From an uncultured Lachnospiraceae bacterium (GTDB lineage Bacteria; Bacillota; Clostridia; Lachnospirales; Lachnospiraceae), in NCBI GenBank assembly GCA_910586095.1, contig CAJUHQ010000003.1, positions 11,959 through 75,958 on the forward strand: 64,000 bases of DNA, in the 5' to 3' direction. Each line of letters opens with the position of its first letter. The stretch's first letter is position 1. The notes beneath the pieces were generated by a model. That model was given only the letters and a program-made list of their open reading frames with translations, was not told the DNA's origin and did not search any database. Positions 53,356 through 62,724 of the stretch are shown piece after piece. The position numbers and the translations under genes are program-made.

Positions 53356-53892
53356 ATGGCAAAGATTGAATTAAAACAGCCAATCGTTGATGAGATTGCT
53401 GCTACTGTGAAGGATGCAGCTTCTGTAGTACTTATAAACTATAGCGGAATCACGGTTGCACAGGATACGGTACTTCGCAAGCAGTTCCGTGAGGCTGGTG
53501 TTACTTACAAGGTTTACAAGAATACTTTGATGACTCGTGCATTTAAGGGAACAGAGTTTGAAGGTCTGACAGAAAACCTTGAGGGAACCAATGCAATTGC
53601 TGTGAGCAAAAATGATGCTACAGCTCCCGCAAGAATTGTTAGTAAGTTTGCAAAAGAGTGTCCTGCGCTTGAGATTAAAGCCGGCGTAGTGGAGGGGACT
53701 GTTTATGATGCAAAGGGTATGGCAGTGATTGCTAATATTCCTTCGCGCGAAGAGCTTTTGGCAAAGTTTCTTGGAAGCATCCAATCACCTATTACAAACT
53801 TTGCGTGTGTGCTTAATCAGATTGCTGAGAAGGGTGGAGCAAGTGCCTGCGAGCCTGCACCAGCAGCAGAGGAAGCACCTGCGGCAGAGTAA
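53356..53892 (+). CDS. rplJ: 50S ribosomal protein L10
   Basis: This 178-aa protein begins MAKIELKQPIVDEIAATVKD and has the helical C-terminal tail that carries L7/L12 dimers, followed by an Ala/Glu/Pro-rich end. L10 anchors the stalk at the factor-binding site and controls its own operon through the upstream leader. AAGGAGG precedes the ATG. Confidence 0.97.
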   Translation: MAKIELKQPIVDEIAATVKDAASVVLINYSGITVAQDTVLRKQFREAGVTYKVYKNTLMTRAFKGTEFEGLTENLEGTNAIAVSKNDATAPARIVSKFAKECPALEIKAGVVEGTVYDAKGMAVIANIPSREELLAKFLGSIQSPITNFACVLNQIAEKGGASACEPAPAAEEAPAAE

Positions 53893-53954
53893 TCAGGATC
53901 ACAACAAGTTATTATTTTTGTTTGAATGAAATTATTTATGGAGGGAAAAAAATC

Positions 53955-54326
53955 ATGGCAAAGTTGACAACAGCAGAATTTATTGAAGCAATCAAAGAGC
54001 TTTCAGTTTTAGAGTTAAATGAGTTAGTAAAGGCTTGTGAGGAAGAGTTTGGCGTATCCGCAGCAGCAAATGTTGTAGTTGCAACTACAGGAGATGCAGC
54101 TCCAGTAGAGGAGAAGGATGAGTTTGACGTAGAGCTTACAGAGATCGGACCAAACAAAGTTAAGGTTATCAAGGTGATCCGTGAAGTGACTGGCCTTGGA
54201 TTAAAGGAAGCTAAGGATTTGGTTGAAGGCGCACCAAAGGTTGTTAAGGAAGGTGCAAATAAGGCTGAGGCTGAAGATCTTAAGGCAAAGATCGAGGCTG
54301 AGGGTGCAAAGGTTACTTTGAAATAA
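53955..54326 (+). CDS. rplL: 50S ribosomal protein L7/L12
   Basis: This 123-aa protein begins MAKLTTAEFIEAIKELSVLE with an Ala-rich hinge, and ends in the factor-binding domain KVKVIKVIREVTGLGLKEAK, then DLVEGAPKVVKEG. Multiple copies form the stalk that recruits translation GTPases. GGAGGG precedes ATG 53955. Confidence 0.98.
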   Translation: MAKLTTAEFIEAIKELSVLELNELVKACEEEFGVSAAANVVVATTGDAAPVEEKDEFDVELTEIGPNKVKVIKVIREVTGLGLKEAKDLVEGAPKVVKEGANKAEAEDLKAKIEAEGAKVTLK

Positions 54327-54343
54327 TAGTTAGAATTTTTAAT

Positions 54344-54382
54344 GGTACGGTTCAGCTACCTATGGCTGAACTGTACCTTTTT
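54344..54382 (+). terminator. Terminator of rplJ-rplL
   Basis: GGTAC-G-GTTCAGC pairs with GCTGAAC-T-GTACC (one mismatch), followed by T5. It separates rplL from rpoB, which has its own promoter. Confidence 0.9.
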
Positions 54383-54536
54383 ATGCACAACCCCGTGCAG
54401 AGGAAATATGCCGTTATACGGCGCACGGGCGCGCAAGTAGGGAGAAGATGAATCTTCTCTACTTGGTTGCACATAGTACCAAAAAGAAAAATGTCAGTTA
54501 AAACTGACAAGTAGGGAAAGAAGTCTTCTCTACTTG
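54382..54536. repeat. Dispersed stem-loop repeat, copy B, plus extra hairpins
   Basis: TATGCACAACCCCGTGCAG, then ATGCCGTTATACGGCGCACG and a hairpin CAAGTAG...CTACTTG (54434-54465) repeat the modules of copy A at 4998. A second CAAGTAGGG...CTACTTG hairpin (54508-54536) and GTCAGT-TAAA-ACTGAC (54493-54508) follow. No coding potential is seen. Confidence 0.7.
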
Positions 54537-54539
54537 ATT

Positions 54540-54571
54540 AAAGGTCGGGAGAGTCGTATCCCGACCTTTCT
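54540..54571 (+). terminator. Terminator after the repeat cluster
   Basis: AAAGGTCGGGA pairs perfectly with TCCCGACCTTT, followed by CTT. Confidence 0.75.
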
Positions 54572-54624
54572 TCACAAAGGTACATCAAATCTTTTATGCT
54601 ATATAATCTAGTGCGATATTTTTG

Positions 54625-54680
54625 ATAAGTTTTAGAATGAAATTAGACAAAAAAGAAAATGACTTCATTCTAAAACTTAT
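54625..54680. repeat. 17-bp perfect inverted repeat before the rpoB promoter
   Basis: ATAAGTTTTAGAATGAA and its exact complement enclose a 22-nt A-rich loop. T6 follows on the plus strand after four bases. It ends 28 bp before the rpoB -35. Confidence 0.85.
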
Positions 54681-54708
54681 TGAATTTTTTAATTTTCCAA
54701 ATTTTGCG

Positions 54709-54737
54709 TTGACTAAAAAAAAAACTTGTGATAATAT
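54709..54737 (+). promoter_or_regulatory. Sigma-A promoter of rpoB-rpoC
   Basis: TTGACT, 17 nt (A-rich), TAATAT. The leader is about 137 nt. Confidence 0.75.
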
Positions 54738-54881
54738 GTAATGTGCACTATTATGAAAAATTGCGCCTATAGAGCAGTGCGCATCTACCGGAGCTTGACA
54801 GTGGATAATTTGTGTTATAGTTAAGACGCCGGTGGTATTTTTGAATATAGATGTATATCATGAAGAACGGGGTGAAGTGTC

Positions 54882-57800
54882 ATGGAAAAGAACAGAATAC
54901 GTCCAGTGTTTTCCGGTAAAACAATGCGTATGAGTTATCAGAGGCAAGAAGAGGTTCTTGAGATGCCGAATCTGATCGAGGTCCAAAAGGATTCTTACAA
55001 GTGGTTCCTCGAAGAAGGGTTTCGGGAAGCTTTGGCCGATATCTCTCCAATCACAGATTACAGTGGTCGTTTAAGCCTGGAATTTGTAGACTATGTTTTA
55101 GCAGAGGATGAAATCAAGCATACAATCGAGGAGTGCAAGGAAAGGGATCTGACATATGAGGCCCCTGTTAAGATTAGAGTTCGGCTGCATAATAAAGAAA
55201 AAGAAGAAATCAGCGAACATGAGATTTTTATGGGTAATTTTCCTTTGATGACAGAGACAGGCACTTTTGTAATCAATGGTGCAGAGCGTGTTATTGTCAG
55301 CCAATTGGTACGTTCCCCCGGTATATATTATGGAATTGCGCATGACAAAATTGGAAAGAGACTGTTTTCCTGCACAGTGATACCAAACCGTGGTGCATGG
55401 CTTGAGTATGAAACGGATTCTAATGATGTTTTCTATGTTCGTGTAGATCGGACAAGAAAGGTTCCGATTACAGTATTTGTACGTGCATTGGGTGTAGGCA
55501 CGAATGAGGAGATCCTTGAGCTGTTTGGAGATGAGCCAAAGATCCATGCCAGCTTTACGAAGGATACAGCAGAAAATTATCAGGAAGGCTTAAAAGAATT
55601 ATACAGCAAGATTCGGCCAGGTGAACCATTTAGCTTGGACAGTGCAGAGAATTTAGTCAATGCTATGTTTTTTGATCCCAGAAGATATGATCTTGCAAAA
55701 GTGGGAAGATATAAATTTAACAAAAAGCTTTCTTTAAAGAATAGAATTAAGAATCAAATTTTGGCCGAGGATGTAGTAGATCCATTTAGCGGAGAGATTC
55801 TCGGACAAAAAGGGGATAAAGTCACAATGGAGATCGCAGATGTGATTCAAAATGCGGCAGTTCCCTTTGTGTGGATTCAGACTGAGGAACGACTTGTGAA
55901 AGTGTTGTCTAACATGATGGTAGACATCACAAATTTTGTGGATTGTGATCCAAAAAGTTTGGGTATTACAGAACCTGTGTATTTTCCGGCACTTCGTCGG
56001 ATTCTTGAGGAGTATGCTGACAATCCAGAGGAACTGGCAGATGCCATTTCTGGAAATGTGCATGAGTTGATTCCCAAACATGTCACAAAGGAAGATATCT
56101 TAGCTTCCATCAATTATAATATGCATTTGGAGTATGGACTTGGTAACAGTGATGATATTGACCATCTTGGCAATAGACGTATCAGGGCTGTGGGAGAGTT
56201 GCTCCAAAATCAGTATCGTATTGGTTTGTCGCGTATGGAGCGTGTGGTGCGTGAGAGAATGACAACTCATGATTCGGATGATGTGTCGCCTCAGGCATTG
56301 ATTAATATCAAACCAGTACAGGCTGCTATCAAAGAATTTTTTGGTTCTTCTCAGTTGTCACAGTTTATGGATCAGAATAATCCTTTAGGAGAGCTGACGC
56401 ACAAGAGACGTCTCTCTGCATTAGGACCTGGTGGATTGTCAAGAGACCGCGCTGGATTTGAGGTGCGTGATGTACACTATTCACATTATGGTAGAATGTG
56501 TCCTATCGAGACACCAGAAGGACCAAATATTGGATTGATTAACTCTCTTGCATCATATGCAAGAATCAATGAATATGGATTTGTTGAGGCTCCATATAGA
56601 AAAATTGACAAGACCGATCCCAAAAATCCGCGTGTCACAGATGAGGTGGTCTATATGACTGCTGACGAGGAAGACAATTATCATGTGGCTCAGGCGAATG
56701 AGCAATTAGATGAGAATGGTTATTTTGTGAGAAATTCTGTATCAGGCCGTTATCTTGACGAGACACAAGAGTATCCAAAGAGTATGTTTGACTATATGGA
56801 TGTGTCTCCAAAGATGGTATTTTCTGTAGCGACTGCTCTGATTCCATTCTTGCAAAATGACGACGCTAACCGTGCGCTTATGGGATCAAACATGCAGCGT
56901 CAGGCAGTGCCACTTCTGTTTACAGAAGCTCCAGTGGTTGGTACTGGTATCGAAGTGAAAGCTGCTGTTGACTCTGGTGTGTGTGTGGTGGCAAAGAAAG
57001 CGGGCACAATTACGTATGTGTCCTCCAAAATGATACGTGTAACGTATGATGATGGCGAAAAGGCTCAGTTTAAACTTCATAAATTTGAGAGAAGCAATCA
57101 GTCAAACTGCTATAATCAGAAGCCGATTGTATTTAAAGGAGATCATGTAGAGGCGGGCCAGGTGATTGCGGATGGAGCATCTACAAGTGGCGGTGAATTA
57201 GGCCTTGGAAAGAATCCGCTGATTGGATTTATGACTTGGGAAGGTTATAATTATGAGGATGCGGTACTTCTTAGCGAGCGTCTTGTCATGGAGGATGTGT
57301 ATACCTCTATTCATATAGAAGAGTATGAGACAGATGCCCGTGATACCAAGTTAGGGCCGGAAGAAATTACGCGGGATGTTCCTGGTGTCGGTGATGATGC
57401 ACTCAAAGATCTCGATGAGCGAGGAATTATTAGAATTGGTGCTGAAGTGCGTGCAGGAGATATCCTTGTAGGCAAAGTAACGCCAAAAGGAGAGACAGAG
57501 CTTACCGCAGAGGAGCGCTTGTTGCGTGCTATTTTTGGCGAGAAGGCGCGTGAGGTGCGAGATACATCGCTGAAGGTGCCACATGGAGAGTATGGCGTTG
57601 TGGTAGATGCAAAGGTATTTTCACGCGCAAACGGAGATACAGAATTGGCACCTGGTGTCAATCAGACAGTGCGCATTTATATTGCACAAAAAAGGAAAAT
57701 TTCTGTCGGTGATAAGATGGCAGGCCGCCATGGAAATAAGGGTGTTGTTTCTAGAGTGTTACCAGTGGAGGATATGCCATATCTGCCAAATGGACGACCA

Positions 57801-58754
57801 CTTGACATTGTACTAAATCCGTTAGGTGTGCCTTCGCGTATGAATATTGGACAGGTGCTTGAGATCCATCTTTCTCTGGCGGCAAGGGCTCTCGGGTTCA
57901 ATGTGTCTACCCCTGTATTTGACGGTGCAAATGAGTTGGATATTATGAACACGTTAGAGCTTGCAAATGACTATGTTAATCTTTCGTGGGAAGAGTTTGA
58001 AGCCAAATATCAGCAGGAACTTTTGCCGGAGGTACTAGAGTATCTGTCAGAGCATCGTGAGCATCGTGAACTCTGGAAGGGAGTACCTATTTCGCGGGAT
58101 GGAAAGGTACGACTTCGCGATGGAAGAACAGGAGAATACTTTGATAGTCCTGTCACAATTGGGCATATGCACTATCTGAAGTTGCATCATTTGGTAGATG
58201 ACAAGATTCATGCGCGTTCTACAGGACCATATGGTATGGTTACACAACAGCCATTAGGAGGTAAAGCACAGTTTGGAGGCCAACGGTTTGGCGAGATGGA
58301 GGTGTGGGCACTCGAGGCATATGGTGCATCTCATACGCTGCAAGAGATTTTGACAGTGAAGTCCGATGATGTTGTTGGGCGTGTCAAGACATATGAAGCA
58401 ATTATCAAAGGAGAGAATATTCCAGAACCAGGAATTCCAGAATCCTTTAAAGTATTGCTCAAGGAGTTGCAGTCTCTAGGACTAGATGTAAAAGTGTACG
58501 ACGAGGACCGCAATGAGGTTGAGTTTAAAGAATCTGTTGAATATAGTGACACAGAGTTCCGTGTTGAGATGGAAGGGGACAATAAATACGATAATAGGGA
58601 AAACTTAGAAGGTTATCAGCAGAAGGAATTTGATATGGTAAGCGGAGATTTAGTTGACGCTGAGGATGATTTTGATGTTGATGACGACGAGTTTGACGAT
58701 GACGAGTTTGACAGTGAGGATGGTTTTGACGATGACTTTGACGAGGAAGTCTGA
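54882..58754 (+). CDS. rpoB: RNA polymerase beta subunit
   Basis: This 1290-aa protein has the expected blocks: EVQKDSYKWFLEEGF at the N-terminus, the rifampicin-pocket segment SSQLSQFMDQNNPLGELTHK and RRLSALGPGGL, and KMAGRHGNKGVVSRV and SFKVLLKELQSLGLDV near the C-terminus. The last ~70 residues form a very acidic Asp/Glu/Phe tail beyond the conserved end. At the rifampicin segment the residues look wild type. It is cotranscribed with rpoC, 47 bp downstream. Confidence 0.98.
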   Translation: MEKNRIRPVFSGKTMRMSYQRQEEVLEMPNLIEVQKDSYKWFLEEGFREALADISPITDYSGRLSLEFVDYVLAEDEIKHTIEECKERDLTYEAPVKIRVRLHNKEKEEISEHEIFMGNFPLMTETGTFVINGAERVIVSQLVRSPGIYYGIAHDKIGKRLFSCTVIPNRGAWLEYETDSNDVFYVRVDRTRKVPITVFVRALGVGTNEEILELFGDEPKIHASFTKDTAENYQEGLKELYSKIRPGEPFSLDSAENLVNAMFFDPRRYDLAKVGRYKFNKKLSLKNRIKNQILAEDVVDPFSGEILGQKGDKVTMEIADVIQNAAVPFVWIQTEERLVKVLSNMMVDITNFVDCDPKSLGITEPVYFPALRRILEEYADNPEELADAISGNVHELIPKHVTKEDILASINYNMHLEYGLGNSDDIDHLGNRRIRAVGELLQNQYRIGLSRMERVVRERMTTHDSDDVSPQALINIKPVQAAIKEFFGSSQLSQFMDQNNPLGELTHKRRLSALGPGGLSRDRAGFEVRDVHYSHYGRMCPIETPEGPNIGLINSLASYARINEYGFVEAPYRKIDKTDPKNPRVTDEVVYMTADEEDNYHVAQANEQLDENGYFVRNSVSGRYLDETQEYPKSMFDYMDVSPKMVFSVATALIPFLQNDDANRALMGSNMQRQAVPLLFTEAPVVGTGIEVKAAVDSGVCVVAKKAGTITYVSSKMIRVTYDDGEKAQFKLHKFERSNQSNCYNQKPIVFKGDHVEAGQVIADGASTSGGELGLGKNPLIGFMTWEGYNYEDAVLLSERLVMEDVYTSIHIEEYETDARDTKLGPEEITRDVPGVGDDALKDLDERGIIRIGAEVRAGDILVGKVTPKGETELTAEERLLRAIFGEKAREVRDTSLKVPHGEYGVVVDAKVFSRANGDTELAPGVNQTVRIYIAQKRKISVGDKMAGRHGNKGVVSRVLPVEDMPYLPNGRPLDIVLNPLGVPSRMNIGQVLEIHLSLAARALGFNVSTPVFDGANELDIMNTLELANDYVNLSWEEFEAKYQQELLPEVLEYLSEHREHRELWKGVPISRDGKVRLRDGRTGEYFDSPVTIGHMHYLKLHHLVDDKIHARSTGPYGMVTQQPLGGKAQFGGQRFGEMEVWALEAYGASHTLQEILTVKSDDVVGRVKTYEAIIKGENIPEPGIPESFKVLLKELQSLGLDVKVYDEDRNEVEFKESVEYSDTEFRVEMEGDNKYDNRENLEGYQQKEFDMVSGDLVDAEDDFDVDDDEFDDDEFDSEDGFDDDFDEEV

Positions 58755-58801
58755 AAAGGTTCATTGTTTTTATAAGTAACAATTCTGGAAGGAGTGCCAA
58801 A

Positions 58802-61800
58802 ATGTCTGAGAATAAAATTGAACAAAGCCAGTCTATTTCTTTTGATGCGATCAAAATTGGTCTGGCTTCTCCTGAGAAAATCAGAGAGTGGTCAAGAGGT
58901 GAGGTAACAAAACCGGAAACCATCAACTACAGGACCTTAAAGCCTGAGCGTGATGGATTGTATTGTGAGAAGATATTTGGGCCTAGTAAGGACTGGGAAT
59001 GTCACTGCGGCAAATATAAGAAAATCCGATATAAGGGAGTTATCTGCGATCGCTGTGGTGTTGAGGTTACAAAATCAAGTGTGCGTAGAGAGCGTATGGG
59101 GCACATTGAGCTCGCGGCACCTGTGTCTCATATCTGGTATTTTAAGGGGATTCCAAGTCGTATGGGATTGATCTTGGATTTGACGCCACGTGTGCTGGAA
59201 AAAGTGCTGTATTTTGCATCCTACATTGTGTTAGATCCATTAGAGACGGATCTCGAGTATAAGCAGGTATTGTCAGAGAAAGAGTATCAGGACAATGTAG
59301 AGAAATGGGGCAGAAATTTCCGCGTAGGAATGGGCGCAGAGGCGATCAAGGAATTACTTGTCGCAATCGACTTAGAAAGAGAGTGCGAGGAACTCTCTGC
59401 GGAACTAAAGAATGACAACACAAAAGGACAGAAGCGTGCAAAGATTGTAAAACGCCTTGAGGTTGTGGAATCATTTCGTGCTTCTGGAAACAGACCCGAG
59501 TGGATGATTATGGATACTATTCCTGTATTGCCACCAGATCTGCGACCAATGGTTCAGCTCGATGGCGGTCGATTCGCCACATCAGATTTAAATGATTTAT
59601 ATAGAAGGATTATCAACCGCAACAATCGTCTAAAGAGGCTTTTAGAGTTGGGAGCTCCCGATATTATTGTGCGCAACGAGAAGAGAATGCTTCAGGAAGC
59701 TGTCGATGCTTTGATTGACAATGGAAGACGTGGTCGTCCTGTAACAGGACCTGGCAATCGCGCACTCAAATCGTTGTCAGATATGTTAAAAGGAAAATCA
59801 GGACGGTTCCGTCAAAATCTACTCGGCAAACGTGTAGACTACTCAGGGCGTTCTGTTATCGTTGTGGGACCAGAGTTAAAGATATATCAATGTGGTTTAC
59901 CAAAAGAGATGGCAATCGAGTTGTTTAAACCGTTTGTGATGAAAGAATTGGTATCCAGACAGATTTCTCAAAATATTAAGCATGCCAAGAAGTTGGTAGA
60001 GAAATTAGATCAAGCTGTGTGGGATGTGTTAGAGGAGGTTATCAAAGAGCATCCAGTGATGCTCAATCGTGCTCCAACACTGCACAGGCTCGGAATCCAG
60101 GCATTTGAGCCAATTCTTGTTGAAGGTAAAGCGATCAAGCTTCATCCGCTTGTGTGTACAGCATTTAACGCAGACTTTGATGGAGATCAGATGGCAGTGC
60201 ATTTGCCTCTGTCTGTGGAGGCGCAGGCAGAATGTCGTTTCCTGTTGCTCTCACCCAATAACTTGTTGAAGCCTTCAGATGGTGGACCTGTTGCCGTTCC
60301 TTCTCAAGATATGGTTCTTGGAATATATTATCTGACTCAGGAGCGTCCAGGGGCATTGGGCGAAGGAAAATTCTTTAAAAATGTCAATGAGGCAATTTTG
60401 GCATATGAAAATAAAGCATGTACACTTCACTCACGGATCAAAGTGAGAGTTACAAAAGTATTGCCAGATGGCAGAGAATTGACAGGTGTTGTAGAGTCAA
60501 CATTAGGACGTTTTATCTTTAATGAAATTTTGCCACAAGACTTAGAATTTGTAGATAGAAGCAAAGAGGAAAACTTGCTGCTTTTGGAAGTAGATTTTCA
60601 TGTAGGCAAAAAGGGGTTAAAACAGATCCTTGAAAAGGTAATCAATATACATGGTGCGACTAGAACCGCGGAAGTTCTCGATAGTATCAAGGCAATGGGA
60701 TATAAATATTCGACACGTGCAGCGATGACCGTTTCAATTTCTGACATGACTGTGCCAGCCGAGAAAGCGCAAATGCTTGCGGATGCACAGAAAATGGTTG
60801 ACCGAATCACCATGAACTTTAGACGTGGATTAATGACAGACGAAGAGCGCTATAAGGCTGTGGTAGAAACCTGGAAAGAGACAGATGATAAGCTTACAGA
60901 GAAGCTGATTGGTGGTCTTGACAAGTATAATAACATCTTTATGATGGCCGATTCTGGTGCGCGTGGTTCCAATCAGCAGATTAAGCAGCTAGCAGGCATG
61001 CGTGGTTTGATGGCTGATACGACAGGGCGTACAATTGAGTTGCCAATCAAGTCCAATTTCCGTGAGGGATTAGACGTGTTGGAGTACTTTATGTCAGCAC
61101 ATGGCGCACGAAAAGGAATGTCAGATACGGCGTTACGTACAGCCGATTCTGGATATTTGACGCGGCGAATGGTTGACGTCTGCCAGGAACTGATTATTCG
61201 CGAAGTAGACTGCTGTGAGGGAAAAGACTTTATACCAGGTATGGAAGTTGCTGCCTTTATGGATGGCAAGGAGACTATAGAGGGATTAAAAGATAGAATT
61301 ACAGGACGGTATTCTTGTGAAGATATCATGGATAGAGATGGCAACGTTCTTGTGAAACGCAATCATATGATTACACCCAGTCGTGCTGCTAAGATTTTGA
61401 GTAAGGGCGTTGACAAGAAAGGTGAACCAATTGAGAAGGTAAAGATTAGAAATATTCTTTGCTGCAAATCACATGTTGGTATCTGTGCAAAGTGTTATGG
61501 CGCCAATATGGCCACGGGTGAAGCTGTTCAGATTGGTGAGGCAGTAGGAATTATTGCAGCACAATCGATCGGTGAGCCTGGTACGCAGCTTACAATGAGA
61601 ACATTCCACAGCGGTGGTGTTGCCGGTGATGATATCACACAAGGTCTTCCACGTGTAGAGGAGCTTTTTGAGGCGAGAAAGCCTAAGGGACTTGCAATCA
61701 TTGCAGAGTTTGGTGGTACTGCGGTTATTAAGGATACCAAAAAGAAACGTGAGATCATTGTCTCCGATGGCATCAATGAGAAGACATATCTCATTCCATA

Positions 61801-62485
61801 CGGATCTCGTATGAAGGTGACAGACGGACAAGAGATTGAGGCGGGTGATGAGCTTACAGAAGGTAGTGTCAATCCACATGATTTGTTAGAGATTAAGAAA
61901 ATTGGTGCTGTTCAAAATTATTTGCTGCGTGAAGTACAGAGAGTGTATCGCTTGCAAGGCGTGGATATCGCAGATAAGCATATCGAGGTTATTGTTCGTC
62001 AGATGCTTAAGAAAAAGCGCATTGAGACGAGCGGTGATACAGAGTTCCTTCCAGGAACGTTAGTAGATGGTCTTGAGCTCGAGGATATTAATGAACAGTT
62101 GATTGCTGAGGGAAAACAACCTGCCGAGTCAAAGGATGTTATATTAGGTATTACAAAGGCAGCTCTTGCAACCAATTCATTTCTTTCTGCTGCTTCCTTC
62201 CAGGAGACTACAAAAGTATTGACAGAGGCGGCTATCAAAGGAAAGATCGATCCACTCATTGGCCTAAAGGAAAATGTAATTATCGGAAAATTGATTCCTG
62301 CTGGTACAGGTATGAGACGCTATAGAAATGTGAAATTAGACAATGATATAGAGTTAGATGATATGTTTGAACTTGATGCAGAAGAGGAAGAAGTACAGGC
62401 AGAGGTTGAGATTGCAACAGAGATTGCAGTGTCATCAGAAGAGATCGCAACCGTGACAGAAGAGGCAATACTTGTAACAGAGTAG
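58802..62485 (+). CDS. rpoC: RNA polymerase beta' subunit
   Basis: This 1227-aa protein has the zinc site CHCGKYKKIRYKGVICDRCG near residue 60, the catalytic Mg motif NADFDGDQMA, and the C-terminal RGSNQQIKQLAGMRGLMADT and second zinc-site CCKSHVGICAKCYG regions, with SIGEPGTQLTMRTFHSGG. It lacks large lineage insertions. An acidic Glu-rich tail ends the protein. AAGGAG precedes the ATG. Confidence 0.98.
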   Translation: MSENKIEQSQSISFDAIKIGLASPEKIREWSRGEVTKPETINYRTLKPERDGLYCEKIFGPSKDWECHCGKYKKIRYKGVICDRCGVEVTKSSVRRERMGHIELAAPVSHIWYFKGIPSRMGLILDLTPRVLEKVLYFASYIVLDPLETDLEYKQVLSEKEYQDNVEKWGRNFRVGMGAEAIKELLVAIDLERECEELSAELKNDNTKGQKRAKIVKRLEVVESFRASGNRPEWMIMDTIPVLPPDLRPMVQLDGGRFATSDLNDLYRRIINRNNRLKRLLELGAPDIIVRNEKRMLQEAVDALIDNGRRGRPVTGPGNRALKSLSDMLKGKSGRFRQNLLGKRVDYSGRSVIVVGPELKIYQCGLPKEMAIELFKPFVMKELVSRQISQNIKHAKKLVEKLDQAVWDVLEEVIKEHPVMLNRAPTLHRLGIQAFEPILVEGKAIKLHPLVCTAFNADFDGDQMAVHLPLSVEAQAECRFLLLSPNNLLKPSDGGPVAVPSQDMVLGIYYLTQERPGALGEGKFFKNVNEAILAYENKACTLHSRIKVRVTKVLPDGRELTGVVESTLGRFIFNEILPQDLEFVDRSKEENLLLLEVDFHVGKKGLKQILEKVINIHGATRTAEVLDSIKAMGYKYSTRAAMTVSISDMTVPAEKAQMLADAQKMVDRITMNFRRGLMTDEERYKAVVETWKETDDKLTEKLIGGLDKYNNIFMMADSGARGSNQQIKQLAGMRGLMADTTGRTIELPIKSNFREGLDVLEYFMSAHGARKGMSDTALRTADSGYLTRRMVDVCQELIIREVDCCEGKDFIPGMEVAAFMDGKETIEGLKDRITGRYSCEDIMDRDGNVLVKRNHMITPSRAAKILSKGVDKKGEPIEKVKIRNILCCKSHVGICAKCYGANMATGEAVQIGEAVGIIAAQSIGEPGTQLTMRTFHSGGVAGDDITQGLPRVEELFEARKPKGLAIIAEFGGTAVIKDTKKKREIIVSDGINEKTYLIPYGSRMKVTDGQEIEAGDELTEGSVNPHDLLEIKKIGAVQNYLLREVQRVYRLQGVDIADKHIEVIVRQMLKKKRIETSGDTEFLPGTLVDGLELEDINEQLIAEGKQPAESKDVILGITKAALATNSFLSAASFQETTKVLTEAAIKGKIDPLIGLKENVIIGKLIPAGTGMRRYRNVKLDNDIELDDMFELDAEEEEVQAEVEIATEIAVSSEEIATVTEEAILVTE

Positions 62486-62495
62486 TAGCTACAAT

Positions 62496-62536
62496 AAAAA
62501 TCTACATTCCAAAATTTTTTGGAATGTAGATTTTTT
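62496..62536 (+). terminator. Terminator of rpoB-rpoC
   Basis: AAAATCTACATTCCAAAA pairs with TTGGAATGTAGATTTT, followed by T-rich sequence. Confidence 0.95.
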
Positions 62537-62724
62537 ATTTGTATAAATTTTTTGAAATTTTGATGCATTATGATGCAAAAATGATGCAATGCTGTTTTAT
62601 AATAAAAATCAGAATCACTTCTGTACATGTAGATTACAGATTCCACCAAGAGAGCGGTTTTTAGTGGAGTGTACTGTCGTATAGGATGAAGTGTTAGGGA
62701 CAAAATACGGACAAGGTGGAAGAT

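Noticed and set aside
53113..53374. Two short plus-strand frames upstream of rplJ
   Set aside because: They overlap the L10 leader, whose RNA motifs explain the conservation.
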